DNA from: Fontibacterium abundans
GTDB lineage: Bacteria > Pseudomonadota > Alphaproteobacteria > Pelagibacterales > Pelagibacteraceae
NCBI GenBank assembly: GCA_965235095.1
Contig: OZ249405.1
DNA: 64,000 bases
Strand: one strand, 5' to 3'
In this document: positions 9,100 through 18,094 of the stretch, in pieces
Layout: each line of letters begins with the position of its first letter
Position numbering within the stretch: position 1 is the first letter of the stretch
Translations under genes and position numbers: made by a program
The notes under the pieces: generated by a model
Told to the model about the DNA's origin: nothing
What the model saw: the letters and a program-made list of their open reading frames with translations, nothing else
Databases searched by the model: none

Positions 9100-10289
9100 T
9101 AAGCAACAAGATAATTGCTTTTATATTCCTCGTCCTGTTCATTTTGGTAAACAGACATTATTGGTTTATCATCAATTTCAAAAATATCATCTGAGTAAAA
9201 ACCATTAAATTTAGTTCTAAAAGTTAAGCCGTAACTTCCTAATTGTCCAATCTCGATATAATCACCTTCTTTTAAATTATTTGGCAACATGTAAGGACCT
9301 TTCATAAAATCCATACTATCACAAGTTGGTCCGTAAAAATTGAAAGGAGTGAAACGTCTACTTAAATCTTTTCCAGTATCAATAACTTTTGTTGGGAAAA
9401 TAAAATTTGGAACTCCAGCATCAAATAAAGATCCATAAGTACCATCATTAATATAAAGACTTTGTTTTTTTCTAAGTTCAACTTTAACAATAGTAGAACC
9501 GCTTTCTGCAACAATAGCTCTTCCTGGTTCGCAAATTAACTCTGGTTGTTTGGGTAGATTTAATTTGTTTACTGCTTTTTTAATTTCTTCCATGTAGTTT
9601 TCTAATGGCTGAGGATATAAATCTGGATACTTAGATGGGAATCCTCCACCCACATTAATAATGTCAGGAGCAATTCCTGATTTTGCAATTATATTTCCAA
9701 TTTCTTTTATTCCTTTTGAGTAAGATACTGGATGCATACATTGTGAGCCAACGTGGAAACTTACTCCAAGTTTTTTAACAAGCGGTCTTACTAATTTTAT
9801 TAATCCAATAGCTTCAGCAGGAGAAGCTCCGAATTTTTTTGAAAGATCAATTTCAGAATGTTCGTTAGAAACAAATATTCTTAAATACAAAGTTAAATCT
9901 TTTGCATCTTTAGTTGCTTCAAAAATTTTAATTAATTCATCTTTTGTATCAAAAGAAAAATCTCTCACACCATAATTAAAATATGCTTCTTCAATGCTCT
10001 TTCTATTTTTTACTGTGTGCATGAAATAAAGTTTTGCATCTTTTGCAATCGACTTAACTAATTTAATTTCTTCTAGAGAGGCTACATCAAAATTTGAAAT
10101 TCCATTTTGATAGATGTGTTTGATAACACTTTTGTGAGGATTTGTTTTTACAGCGTATAGGGGTTTCCCCGGAAAATTATTTACAAAAAAATTGCAAGCC
10201 AGTTTTATACTTTCTGGTCGAATACAATATACAGGATTTACTGGTTGAAGTTCTCTGACTAAGTCAGAAACAGAATTAAACTTTTTCAA
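9099..10289 (-). CDS. Ornithine decarboxylase-like PLP enzyme (alanine-racemase fold)
   Basis: PLP-dependent basic amino-acid decarboxylase of the eukaryotic ODC type. PLP lysine Lys48 lies in YAVKTNP; HVGSQC, the glycine loop VGGGFPSKYP, EPGRAIV, the substrate-site NDGTYGS and the active-site Cys near residue 321 (GPTCDSMD) are all present. Length 396 is typical. The start must be TTG: an in-frame stop lies three codons upstream and no in-frame ATG exists before the Lys48 region; AAAGGA lies upstream. It is first in the polyamine operon. It most likely makes putrescine from ornithine, but lysine or arginine decarboxylase activity is not excluded; an arginine decarboxylase would feed AguA. 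Confidence 0.88.
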   Translation of the reverse strand: MKKFNSVSDLVRELQPVNPVYCIRPESIKLACNFFVNNFPGKPLYAVKTNPHKSVIKHIYQNGISNFDVASLEEIKLVKSIAKDAKLYFMHTVKNRKSIEEAYFNYGVRDFSFDTKDELIKIFEATKDAKDLTLYLRIFVSNEHSEIDLSKKFGASPAEAIGLIKLVRPLVKKLGVSFHVGSQCMHPVSYSKGIKEIGNIIAKSGIAPDIINVGGGFPSKYPDLYPQPLENYMEEIKKAVNKLNLPKQPELICEPGRAIVAESGSTIVKVELRKKQSLYINDGTYGSLFDAGVPNFIFPTKVIDTGKDLSRRFTPFNFYGPTCDSMDFMKGPYMLPNNLKEGDYIEIGQLGSYGLTFRTKFNGFYSDDIFEIDDKPIMSVYQNEQDEEYKSNYLVA

Positions 10290-10418
10290 TTCTTGTTATG
10301 TCCTTTTGTTAAAAATTAATAATTAATTAACTATAGAGTCGTGAATTAGGGCAAATTTTTATTTCTGTAAAGTATTTATTTTAGGTAATAAAAATTTTTT
10401 TCATAGTGTGACCTTAGC

Positions 10419-10457
10419 TTGAGATCGAGTTCTAGAAGGACTATACTCGGGTCTCAA
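10419..10457 (+). promoter_or_regulatory. Strong hairpin in the regA leader, over the start codon
   Basis: The last 38 bases before regA form a long stem: outer arms TTGAGA (10419-10424) and TCTCAA (10452-10457), inner arms CGAGT (10426-10430) and ACTCG (10445-10449), with a possible T-G pair and one bulged G between them. The 14-base loop contains AGAAGGA, the only Shine-Dalgarno-like sequence, and the 3' arm ends on the A of the ATG. Folding would hold the ribosome site in the loop and the start codon at the stem base. Unusually GC-rich for this region. Function is inferred; it could also be a DNA operator. Confidence 0.5.
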
Positions 10458-11023
10458 TGAATAAAATTTTAACCTCAAAATTGAATCTAGGGCAGTTCGA
10501 GAACAAATCTTTGCTCATAGTGGACGATGATGATCCGTTTCGAAACAGGCTTTCAAAAGCCATGGAAAATAAAGGTTTTTTTGTTACTTCGGCCTCTAGT
10601 GTTGCTGAGGCGAACCAAAAAGTTAAAGCCGCGGCCCCAACTTTTGCCATTATAGATCTTAGACTGAACGATGGGAGCGGTTTGGACGTTGTTAAAGAGA
10701 TCCACAAGGTCAAAGCTGACAGTAGAATTATAGTTTTAACCGGCTATGGAAACATTCCAACAGCTGTTGCAGCTGTTAAATCTGGGGCTATAGACTATCT
10801 TGCTAAGCCGGCTGACGCTGAGGATTTAGAAGCGGCTTTATTGGCAGACAAAGATAAGAAAGCAATTCCTCCAGAGAACCCAATGTCGGCTGATAGGGTA
10901 AAATGGGAACATATTCAGAGAGTATTTGAATTATGTGATCGAAATGTTTCTGAGACGGCCAGAAGACTTAAGATGCACAGAAGAACCCTTCAAAGAATAC
11001 TTTCAAAAAGATCTCCAAAGTAA
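10457..11023 (+). CDS. regA: Response regulator RegA/PrrA/ActR
   Basis: DNA-binding partner of RegB. Receiver domain with the acidic pocket (VDDDDPF, residues 22-28), phospho-acceptor Asp67 (AIIDLRL), the conserved Thr (VLTGYGN) and Lys (YLAKPAD), then a linker and a Fis-type helix-turn-helix whose sequence (NVSETARRLKMHRRTLQRIL) is almost invariant in the RegA family. Length 188 is normal. It is divergent from the decarboxylase gene across a 167-base spacer and ends directly against the convergent DUF6314 gene with no spacer. The leader carries a strong hairpin that overlaps the start. Confidence 0.95.
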   Translation: MNKILTSKLNLGQFENKSLLIVDDDDPFRNRLSKAMENKGFFVTSASSVAEANQKVKAAAPTFAIIDLRLNDGSGLDVVKEIHKVKADSRIIVLTGYGNIPTAVAAVKSGAIDYLAKPADAEDLEAALLADKDKKAIPPENPMSADRVKWEHIQRVFELCDRNVSETARRLKMHRRTLQRILSKRSPK

Positions 11024-11449
11024 CTAACTATTCTTACAAGATCTAAAATAGGTATTTTGTATTAATATTCTTTTGTTTGGACCTGTTATCAAGTGATCTA
11101 TCTTAAACAAATTATTATTTATCACTCTTAAGTATGTTTTGTAGGTATCTTTTTTACAAAAGTACCAAGAAATAAGATTCTCTTTGAAGTTGTTATTAAA
11201 TTTTTGATAAATTTTATTTTTTTTATCGCCTAGTAAAAAGTAAAATTTTATAAAATTTTTATTTTCAACGATATCAAACTTTTGATAGCCAGATATTGCA
11301 TTCCCGTTACCTTTTTTGTGAATTAAGCTTTTTTCTTCGTAATGAAAGTTATTTAATTTTTTAGATTTTAAAGACACTAAACCTTCGCCTAAAAAGCCAT
11401 TTGATATTTTTTTTTTTAAATACCAAGAACCCAAAAGGTTTTTGAACAT
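11024..11449 (-). CDS. Small DUF6314-like protein
   Basis: Protein of 141 residues without signal peptide or membrane segment. The N-terminal pattern LLGSWYLKKKISNGFLGEG, a Tyr-Glu-Glu pair, and a mid-protein aromatic stretch (KFYFLLG) fit my memory of the DUF6314 family, small beta-rich proteins found in alphaproteobacteria, with no known function. The match is by pattern only. It abuts the regA stop with no spacer and lies 21 bases downstream of the bioY stop on the same strand, so it is probably the last gene of the ABC ATPase-bioY operon. Confidence 0.6.
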   Translation of the reverse strand: MFKNLLGSWYLKKKISNGFLGEGLVSLKSKKLNNFHYEEKSLIHKKGNGNAISGYQKFDIVENKNFIKFYFLLGDKKNKIYQKFNNNFKENLISWYFCKKDTYKTYLRVINNNLFKIDHLITGPNKRILIQNTYFRSCKNS

Positions 11450-11470
11450 TTATAATTAGATATTAAGAAT

Positions 11471-12043
11471 TTAAGATTTTATATATTTTTTTAACTTAAA
11501 AATATGTGGAATTAACAATGCTAACAAAGTTATTTTAAATAATTCAGCAAATATAAAAGGAGCTACTCCTAATTTGATAATAGAATCATTCCAACCAAAT
11601 ATTGTACCAAGCCACATAACTCCCAATACATAAGTCGGGATAATTGCGATTATTAATTTTGTAACTCTTGTTAGAATTTTATCTTCATCTTTGATATTTC
11701 CAGAAAGATATACAGTAATAAAATATCCCATTAAGTATCCGCAAGTTGGTCCAAGTATATAACTTAATCCAACACCTTTTTCTGGAGTGCCAGCAAATAC
11801 TGGAAGACCAAATAAGCCTTCTAAAAAATAAGTTAATAGTATTAAAAGACCCACTCTTTTTCCAAAAGCAACACCGATCGCCATGATTACGAAGGTCTGC
11901 ATAGTCATTGGCACAGGATAAAATGGAACTTTTGTTTTAGCGGACAAAGTAATGATAAAAGTTGCAAAAACAATTACGGGCAACAACCACATAACTTCTT
12001 TTAATAAAAAAATTTTTTTATTTTGAGTTTTGTTATTAAGCAT
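11471..12043 (-). CDS. bioY: Biotin transporter BioY (substrate-binding membrane subunit)
   Basis: S component of a biotin ECF transporter. About six hydrophobic segments in 190 residues, with the family motifs PVPMTMQTFVIM, GVGLSYILGPTCGYLMGYF and YFLEGLFGLPVF. It overlaps the ATPase gene upstream by 8 bases. That ATPase is of the ABC-2 exporter type, not the BioM/EcfA type, and no EcfT-like gene is present, so BioY either works alone, as reported for some solitary BioY proteins, or uses a module coded elsewhere. Confidence 0.93.
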   Translation of the reverse strand: MLNNKTQNKKIFLLKEVMWLLPVIVFATFIITLSAKTKVPFYPVPMTMQTFVIMAIGVAFGKRVGLLILLTYFLEGLFGLPVFAGTPEKGVGLSYILGPTCGYLMGYFITVYLSGNIKDEDKILTRVTKLIIAIIPTYVLGVMWLGTIFGWNDSIIKLGVAPFIFAELFKITLLALLIPHIFKLKKYIKS

Positions 12044-12968
12044 TTTTTTTTGTCAGTTTTAAAAAAACATCTTCTAAGTCTGCATCTTCTGTTAAAATAT
12101 CCAAAATTTCAATATTTTTTTCTTTAACTTCAGATATGATTTCTTCAATTTTATTCTCATTTTTATTATAGGTAACGCTAATAAGGTCGGGTTTAGGGTA
12201 ATTAATTGTAAGACCGGACTTCAGTTTTTCTCCAATATTTTTAGGAACTTTTAATTTAAAAATTATTTTTTTTGTTAATATATTATTTAGTAAATTTTCA
12301 GTTTTATCTAATGCTATTAACTCACCATTGTTAATAATGGCAATACGGTCACATAATTGTTGGGCTTCTTGCAGGTAGTGAGTTGTTAAAATAATAGTTA
12401 CACCTTGCTTGTTAAGCTGTTGAATATTTTCCAAAAGTTGTTGTCTAAGGTCTACGTCAACGCCAGCTGTAGGCTCATCTAGAATTAAAATAGGAGGACG
12501 GTGAACGAGAGCTTTTGCAACTAACAATCTTCTCTTCATTCCTCCAGATAAACTTCGAGCATATGAATCCGCCTTATCTTGAAGCATGGTGATTTCTAAA
12601 ATTTTATCTGTGATTCTTTCGCTTTCTTTAATTCCATACATTCCAGCTTGAATTTCGAGTAATTTTCTTGGAGTAAAAAATGGATCAAGATTTGTTTCTT
12701 GAGGAACTATTCCTATAGAACTTCTTACCTCTCTAGGATTTTTATCTAGATCGAAATTCCATACCTTTACTAAACCAGAAGATTTTATAACTGTTCCCGC
12801 AAGAATATTTATAAATGTAGATTTGCCAGCACCATTTGGACCTAATAAACCAAATATTTCTCCTTTATTAACATTTAAGCTAATATTTTTTAAAGCGTGG
12901 ATTGTATTTTGTTTTGTTTTAAATTCTTTTGAAAGATTAGTAATTTCTAGTGCTAAAAAATTTTCCAT
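12036..12968 (-). CDS. ABC transporter ATP-binding protein, CcmA/DrrA (ABC-2) type
   Basis: Nucleotide-binding subunit with Walker A GPNGAGKST (43-51), signature LSGGM (140-144) and Walker B with catalytic Glu (LILDEPTAG, Asp164 and Glu165), followed by a roughly 80-residue C-terminal domain ending DLEDVFLKL, typical of ABC-2 type exporter ATPases. No ABC-2 permease is adjacent; the next gene is bioY (8-base overlap). The 48-base spacer to divergent polA is almost all A/T and must hold promoters for both. The exported substrate is unknown. Confidence 0.85.
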   Translation of the reverse strand: MENFLALEITNLSKEFKTKQNTIHALKNISLNVNKGEIFGLLGPNGAGKSTFINILAGTVIKSSGLVKVWNFDLDKNPREVRSSIGIVPQETNLDPFFTPRKLLEIQAGMYGIKESERITDKILEITMLQDKADSYARSLSGGMKRRLLVAKALVHRPPILILDEPTAGVDVDLRQQLLENIQQLNKQGVTIILTTHYLQEAQQLCDRIAIINNGELIALDKTENLLNNILTKKIIFKLKVPKNIGEKLKSGLTINYPKPDLISVTYNKNENKIEEIISEVKEKNIEILDILTEDADLEDVFLKLTKKNA

Positions 12969-13016
12969 TAATATTATGTAATATAATTTTTGTATTTATA
13001 AGATAATATTTATTTA

Positions 13017-15812
13017 ATGACCAATTCTAAAAAAACAGACCTTCTTTATCTAATTGATGGCTCTGGTTATATTTTTAGAGCTTTTTACGCGCTTCCACCA
13101 CTTACAAGAAAAAGCGACGGAATGCCAGTGGGTGCTGTCAGTGGATTTTGCAATATGCTTTACAAATTTCTAGAAGATGCAAAATCAAAAAATGGTCATG
13201 AAAAACCGACTCACATAGCTGTTATATTTGATACCGCCAGAAAGAATTTTAGAAATAATATTTATCCAGAATACAAAGCAAATAGGAGTGAAACTCCAGA
13301 AGATTTAATACCTCAATTTAGTTTTATACGTGAAGCCGTAAAAGCTTTTAATTTACCAAGTATAGAGATGGAAAATTATGAAGCTGATGATTTGATAGCC
13401 ACATACAAAAAAGAAGCTTTAAAAAAAAATATAAGAGTTAAGATAATTTCATCTGACAAAGATTTAATGCAATTAATTGATGATCAAACAACACTTTTTG
13501 ATTCAATGAAAAATAAAGATATTGGCATTGAAGAGGTTAAGGAAAAATTTGGTGTAACCCCAGATAAAGTTATTGAAGTACAGGCATTAGCAGGCGACAG
13601 CTCAGATAATATACCCGGTGTTCCAAGCATAGGAGTTAAAACTGCTGCAGAGTTAATTAATGAATTTGGTTCAGTAGAAAACTTATTAAAGAATGTAGAT
13701 AAAATTAAACAGCCAAAACGAAGACAGGCAATTTCTGACAATAAAGAGAATGCGCTTATTAGTAAGAAATTAGTAACACTAAAAGATGATGTTCCTACAG
13801 TTGAAAAAATTGAAGATTTTGTAGTTAAGGACTTAGATAAAGGAAAAATTATTTCATTTTTAAGAAAAATGGAATTTACGAGACTTTTGGAAAGAATTGA
13901 AAAAGCTTATGGAGGACAAACAGATAAACAAGGTATTGTTTTAGAAGAAACGAAAGACATTATTTCTACAGGCACAAAAGTTTCTAGGGAAAATTATAAA
14001 ACAGTATTCAAATTATCTGAACTGGAAAAAATTTTAGAAGACGCTGAAAAAAAAGGTGCTGTCGTTGTTGATGTTGAGACAAATTCTTTAAATATTAGAC
14101 AGGCAGATTTAGTGGGTATTTCTTTATGCGTAAAAGAGGGGAATGCTTATTACATACCTTTAAATCATTCTAATAAAGAGGATAAACAAATTAAATCCCA
14201 GTTAGACATTGATGCCGTCATTAAAAAGATCAAACCTTTTCTTGAGGACAAAAGTATAAAAATAATTGGACACAATATTAAATATGATTTTCGAATATTA
14301 AAAAAATATGGAATCCATTTAAATTCAATAGAAGACACCATGTTAATGTCTTATGTGTTGGATGCTGGAATAAATCGTCATGGAATGGATTTACTTTCTG
14401 AGATTCATTTAAATCATAAGACAATTTCTTTCAAAGATGTTGCCGGTATTGGAAAGTCACAAGTTACTTTTGATAAGGTTTATATTGATAAGGCAACAGA
14501 ATATGCGGCTGAAGACGCTGATGTTACTTTAAGATTATATAATTTTTTTAATAATAGAATTTTTAAAGAAGAAGTATTGAAAGTTTATCAAGAACTTGAA
14601 AAGCCAATGGTTGAAGTACTGTCACAAATGGAGGAAAACGGAATAAAGATTGATGAAAAAATTTTAAAAAATTTATCATTAAAATTTGAGAAAGATTTAA
14701 AAGTTCTAGAAAAAAAAATTTATGAACATGCGGGCGAAGAGTTTAATATTGCATCAACAAAACAACTTGGCGATATTCTTTACAAAAAGCTAAAAATTGT
14801 TGGCACCAAGAAAACAAAAAAAGGTAATTACGCAACCAATGTTAATATTTTAGAGGACTTGGCTTTTCAAGGGCATGATTTACCTCAGCTTATTTTAGAT
14901 TGGAGACAAAAATCTAAATTAAAAAATACTTACACGGATAGTTTACAAGAATTTATCGACCCAAAAACTAAAAGAATTCATACATCTTTTTTACTTGCAG
15001 CCACCAATACGGGCAGACTTGCATCTAGCGATCCAAATATTCAAAATATTCCAATTAAGTCCGCAGAGGGAAAAGAAATACGTTCCGCATTTATAGCCGA
15101 TAAAGGTAATTTTTTAATTTCAGCAGACTATAGTCAAATTGAAATGAGAATACTTGCCCACATGGCCGACGTTAAGGAGCTTAAGAAAGGTTTTTTAAAT
15201 TCTGAAGATATTCATAATATTACAGCAGCTCAAATATTTGAAGTAAAGCACGCAGAAATTAATGAAGAAATGAGAAGAAAAGCAAAGGCAATTAATTTTG
15301 GAATTATCTATGGAATTTCATCATACGGTCTTGCTAAACAAATTTCAGTTTCCAACACTGAAGCAGAATCTTTTTTAAAATCTTATTTTAAGAAATTTCC
15401 AGAAATAAAAGATTACATGAATGAAACATTAAAAAGTTGCAGAAAATATGGTTATGTAAAAACAATATTTGGTAGAAAATGTAACTTTCCAAATATTAAT
15501 GACAAAAATCATACTTTAAGAACTTTTCAAGAAAGAGCATCTATTAATGCGCCAATACAAGGAACTGCAGCAGATCTTTTAAGACTCGCAATGATAAAGA
15601 TAGATCAAAAGATTCGAGATCAAGATTTAAAATGTAGAATGCTTTTGCAAATTCATGATGAGTTAGTATTCGAATCCTCTACTGATAATATTAAAAAATC
15701 AAAAACTGATATTGTCGAAATAATGTCAAAAGCGTCCGAACCCGACTATAAATTTTCTATTCCTTTAAGCGTAGACATTAAAGAAGGATTAAATTGGACT
15801 ACTGCGCATTAA
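13017..15812 (+). CDS. polA: DNA polymerase I
   Basis: Gap-filling repair and primer-removal polymerase, 931 residues. Three domains are complete. The N-terminal 5'-3' nuclease (residues 1 to about 290) includes DKDLMQLI and GDSSDNIPGVPSIG. The 3'-5' proofreading domain keeps its metal ligands: DVETNSL near 352, NIKYD near 420 and YAAED near 495. The polymerase domain has motif A ADYSQIEMR (about 703), motif B RRKAKAINFGIIYG (about 752) and motif C QIHDELVFE (about 880). Proofreading therefore looks active, which is not the case for all bacterial Pol I. Divergent from the ABC ATPase gene; chvI follows after 39 bases. Confidence 0.97.
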   Translation: MTNSKKTDLLYLIDGSGYIFRAFYALPPLTRKSDGMPVGAVSGFCNMLYKFLEDAKSKNGHEKPTHIAVIFDTARKNFRNNIYPEYKANRSETPEDLIPQFSFIREAVKAFNLPSIEMENYEADDLIATYKKEALKKNIRVKIISSDKDLMQLIDDQTTLFDSMKNKDIGIEEVKEKFGVTPDKVIEVQALAGDSSDNIPGVPSIGVKTAAELINEFGSVENLLKNVDKIKQPKRRQAISDNKENALISKKLVTLKDDVPTVEKIEDFVVKDLDKGKIISFLRKMEFTRLLERIEKAYGGQTDKQGIVLEETKDIISTGTKVSRENYKTVFKLSELEKILEDAEKKGAVVVDVETNSLNIRQADLVGISLCVKEGNAYYIPLNHSNKEDKQIKSQLDIDAVIKKIKPFLEDKSIKIIGHNIKYDFRILKKYGIHLNSIEDTMLMSYVLDAGINRHGMDLLSEIHLNHKTISFKDVAGIGKSQVTFDKVYIDKATEYAAEDADVTLRLYNFFNNRIFKEEVLKVYQELEKPMVEVLSQMEENGIKIDEKILKNLSLKFEKDLKVLEKKIYEHAGEEFNIASTKQLGDILYKKLKIVGTKKTKKGNYATNVNILEDLAFQGHDLPQLILDWRQKSKLKNTYTDSLQEFIDPKTKRIHTSFLLAATNTGRLASSDPNIQNIPIKSAEGKEIRSAFIADKGNFLISADYSQIEMRILAHMADVKELKKGFLNSEDIHNITAAQIFEVKHAEINEEMRRKAKAINFGIIYGISSYGLAKQISVSNTEAESFLKSYFKKFPEIKDYMNETLKSCRKYGYVKTIFGRKCNFPNINDKNHTLRTFQERASINAPIQGTAADLLRLAMIKIDQKIRDQDLKCRMLLQIHDELVFESSTDNIKKSKTDIVEIMSKASEPDYKFSIPLSVDIKEGLNWTTAH

Positions 15813-15851
15813 AACTTTTGATTATACAAATATTATTATAAAATAATTTAC

Positions 15852-16553
15852 ATGAATAAAACAATCGCTCTAGTCGATGATGATAGAAATATCTTAACAA
15901 GCGTTTCAATGGCGCTTGAGAATGAGGGATTTAAAGTTCAAACCTATCTTGACGGTGAAAGCGCATACATCGGAATGACGCGTAATCCTCCTGATCTAGC
16001 AGTTATAGATTTAAAGATGCCCAAAATGAACGGCGAAGAATTATTAGAAAAATTAAGAAAAAAATCTTCTATACCTATAATTTTATTAACTTCTAAAGAC
16101 GATGAGGTAGATGAGTTGTTAGGATTAAAACTAGGCGCTGATGATTATGTTAAAAAGTCTGGTGGATTTTCTATTAAAGTATTAATAGAGAGAATTCGTG
16201 TTCAATTTAGAAAGTTAGAACCTAAGACTGCCTCACAACCAAAAAATATTTTAACCGTTGGAAGATTAACCCTGGACTCAGAGCAATTAGAATGTGAATG
16301 GGGAGGAAAAACTTTGCCCGATAAATTAACTACAACTGAATTTAAGATTATTTACGAGTTAGCAAAAAGGCCTGGAGTTGTTAAAGAAAGAGCCTATTTA
16401 ATGAATATTGCCTATAAGCAGGATAATGACATTGAAGACAGAACTATAGACAGTCATGTTAAAAGAATAAGAAAAAAATTTAAAAAGATTGATCCAAAAT
16501 TTTCAGCAATTGAAACAAGATATGGAAGTGGCTATCGCTGGAATGTTAGTTAA
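15852..16553 (+). CDS. chvI: Response regulator ChvI
   Basis: OmpR-family regulator of the envelope and acid-stress pair ChvG/ChvI. Receiver with DDD (9-11), phospho-acceptor Asp53, Thr80 and Lys102, then a winged-helix DNA-binding domain ending YGSGYRW. The N-terminus (IALVDDDRNILTSVSMALE) is highly characteristic of ChvI. The loop after Lys102 is odd: receivers normally have Lys-Pro, and ChvI normally Lys-Pro-Phe-Ser, but here the sequence is KKSGGFS, so the cis-proline is lost and about two residues are gained. The kinase gene starts 5 bases later. Confidence 0.93.
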   Translation: MNKTIALVDDDRNILTSVSMALENEGFKVQTYLDGESAYIGMTRNPPDLAVIDLKMPKMNGEELLEKLRKKSSIPIILLTSKDDEVDELLGLKLGADDYVKKSGGFSIKVLIERIRVQFRKLEPKTASQPKNILTVGRLTLDSEQLECEWGGKTLPDKLTTTEFKIIYELAKRPGVVKERAYLMNIAYKQDNDIEDRTIDSHVKRIRKKFKKIDPKFSAIETRYGSGYRWNVS

Positions 16554-16558
16554 ATAGA

Positions 16559-18094
16559 ATGAAATTTTCTGTTAATTTAAAATCTTTATTAGCAAGATTT
16601 TTATTTATAAATTTATTTTTTTTTTCAATATTAATCTTAGCAACTTTTTCTTATCTTCAGTCAATCGAACCCGAGCTTGTTGGCAACAAAAAGAAAGAAC
16701 ATTCTAAACTTATTAAGAATATCGCTTTAAACATGGAGTTACAGCGTATTCCCTACAGGAGAGATAATCTTAAAAGTTTTCTAGCAAATTATAAATATTT
16801 ATTACCAAATATTAATCAAATTAGAATTTATGATCTAAAAAAAGAAATCATAGTAGATGCTCACTCCCTAGATATAAATGCTAAACCATTTTACAAAGTA
16901 CCAGATGTTCAAGAAAAAAAATTAACAACAGACAACTTACCAGACACACCAGATCTAACTACTCAACAAGAAGAAAAGATACTTAATAAAATTATTAATG
17001 ATAATTTAAGTATATTGGGATCTGATAAGGTTTTAACTTTTTCAAGAAAGATCAAAAATAATTTTGTTGTTGTTAGCTTGTCCTCTCTAACTTTAAATGG
17101 TGAAAATAAAGGCTTTATTGTTATCTCGGAAGACTCAAATGATATTGAAAATGCTGTCGTTGAAAGAAAAAACTTTGTTATCAGAACGGCATTAAGCGTT
17201 GCTACTATCATATTAATTTTTTCAATATTTTTAAATGCAAATATTATTAAACCAATTAGAATTTTAGGACGTTACGCAACTTCAGCAAGTTCTGATCACC
17301 CTGACAATAAAATTATTAATAGAATTAATCTAAGACGAGATGAAATTGGTAATTTATCAAGATCACTCTCAGGGATGACAGATAATTTGTATAAACGAAT
17401 TGAATTTGCAGAAAGATTTGCATCTGATCTTACACACGAAATTAGAAATCCATTAGCATCGTTAAAAGCAGCATCAGAGCTGTTACCTAATGCAAAAGAT
17501 GCAGAAAAAAAGACTAGGTTACTTGGAATTTTAAATGATGATGTTGTGAGGATTGAAAGATTAATAACAGATTATTCTAACATGCTAAAAGGTGAGGCTT
17601 TAGAAGCTAAATTACAATTAACCAGATTTGATTTAATTAAACTTATAAAAAAAGTTGCAGATGAATATCAGCAGGTTATTGATAATACTAAAAAAAATAT
17701 TTCAATAGAGATTAATAATTTAATAAAGAAAAAAACTTTTGTTATTGGTTTTGAAAGTAGAATTGAACAAGTTATTTCTAATATATTAGAAAATTCTATT
17801 TCATTTAGTCCTGAAAAAAGTACTCTAAAAATAAACATTGAGAGCGCTAATAATTATGCAAGAATAATTATTGCTGATGAAGGTCCTGGATTTAACGAAA
17901 GTAATATCGGAAAAGTTTTTGAAAGATTCTACAGCAACAGACCAAAGGAAATGTTCGGTATGCATTCTGGACTAGGATTAAATATAGTTAAAAATATAGT
18001 CGAATCTCACAAAGGTCACATTAAAGCGTATAATTTAAATGAAGAAGGAAGAAGAGGTGCTGTAGTTGAGATTGATTTACCAATAGCAGATTAA
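16559..18094 (+). CDS. chvG: Sensor histidine kinase ChvG
   Basis: Membrane kinase for ChvI. Membrane segments near residues 12-32 and 214-234 enclose a periplasmic sensor domain of about 180 residues; a HAMP linker and the H-box FASDLTHEIRNPLASLKAA (His near 293) follow, then N-box, DEGPGF and HSGLGLNIV boxes. Length 511 is usual. In other alphaproteobacteria the system is held off by the periplasmic repressor ExoR; no exoR is in this window. ahcY follows after 53 bases, with none of the usual hprK/PTS genes between. Confidence 0.92.
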   Translation: MKFSVNLKSLLARFLFINLFFFSILILATFSYLQSIEPELVGNKKKEHSKLIKNIALNMELQRIPYRRDNLKSFLANYKYLLPNINQIRIYDLKKEIIVDAHSLDINAKPFYKVPDVQEKKLTTDNLPDTPDLTTQQEEKILNKIINDNLSILGSDKVLTFSRKIKNNFVVVSLSSLTLNGENKGFIVISEDSNDIENAVVERKNFVIRTALSVATIILIFSIFLNANIIKPIRILGRYATSASSDHPDNKIINRINLRRDEIGNLSRSLSGMTDNLYKRIEFAERFASDLTHEIRNPLASLKAASELLPNAKDAEKKTRLLGILNDDVVRIERLITDYSNMLKGEALEAKLQLTRFDLIKLIKKVADEYQQVIDNTKKNISIEINNLIKKKTFVIGFESRIEQVISNILENSISFSPEKSTLKINIESANNYARIIIADEGPGFNESNIGKVFERFYSNRPKEMFGMHSGLGLNIVKNIVESHKGHIKAYNLNEEGRRGAVVEIDLPIAD

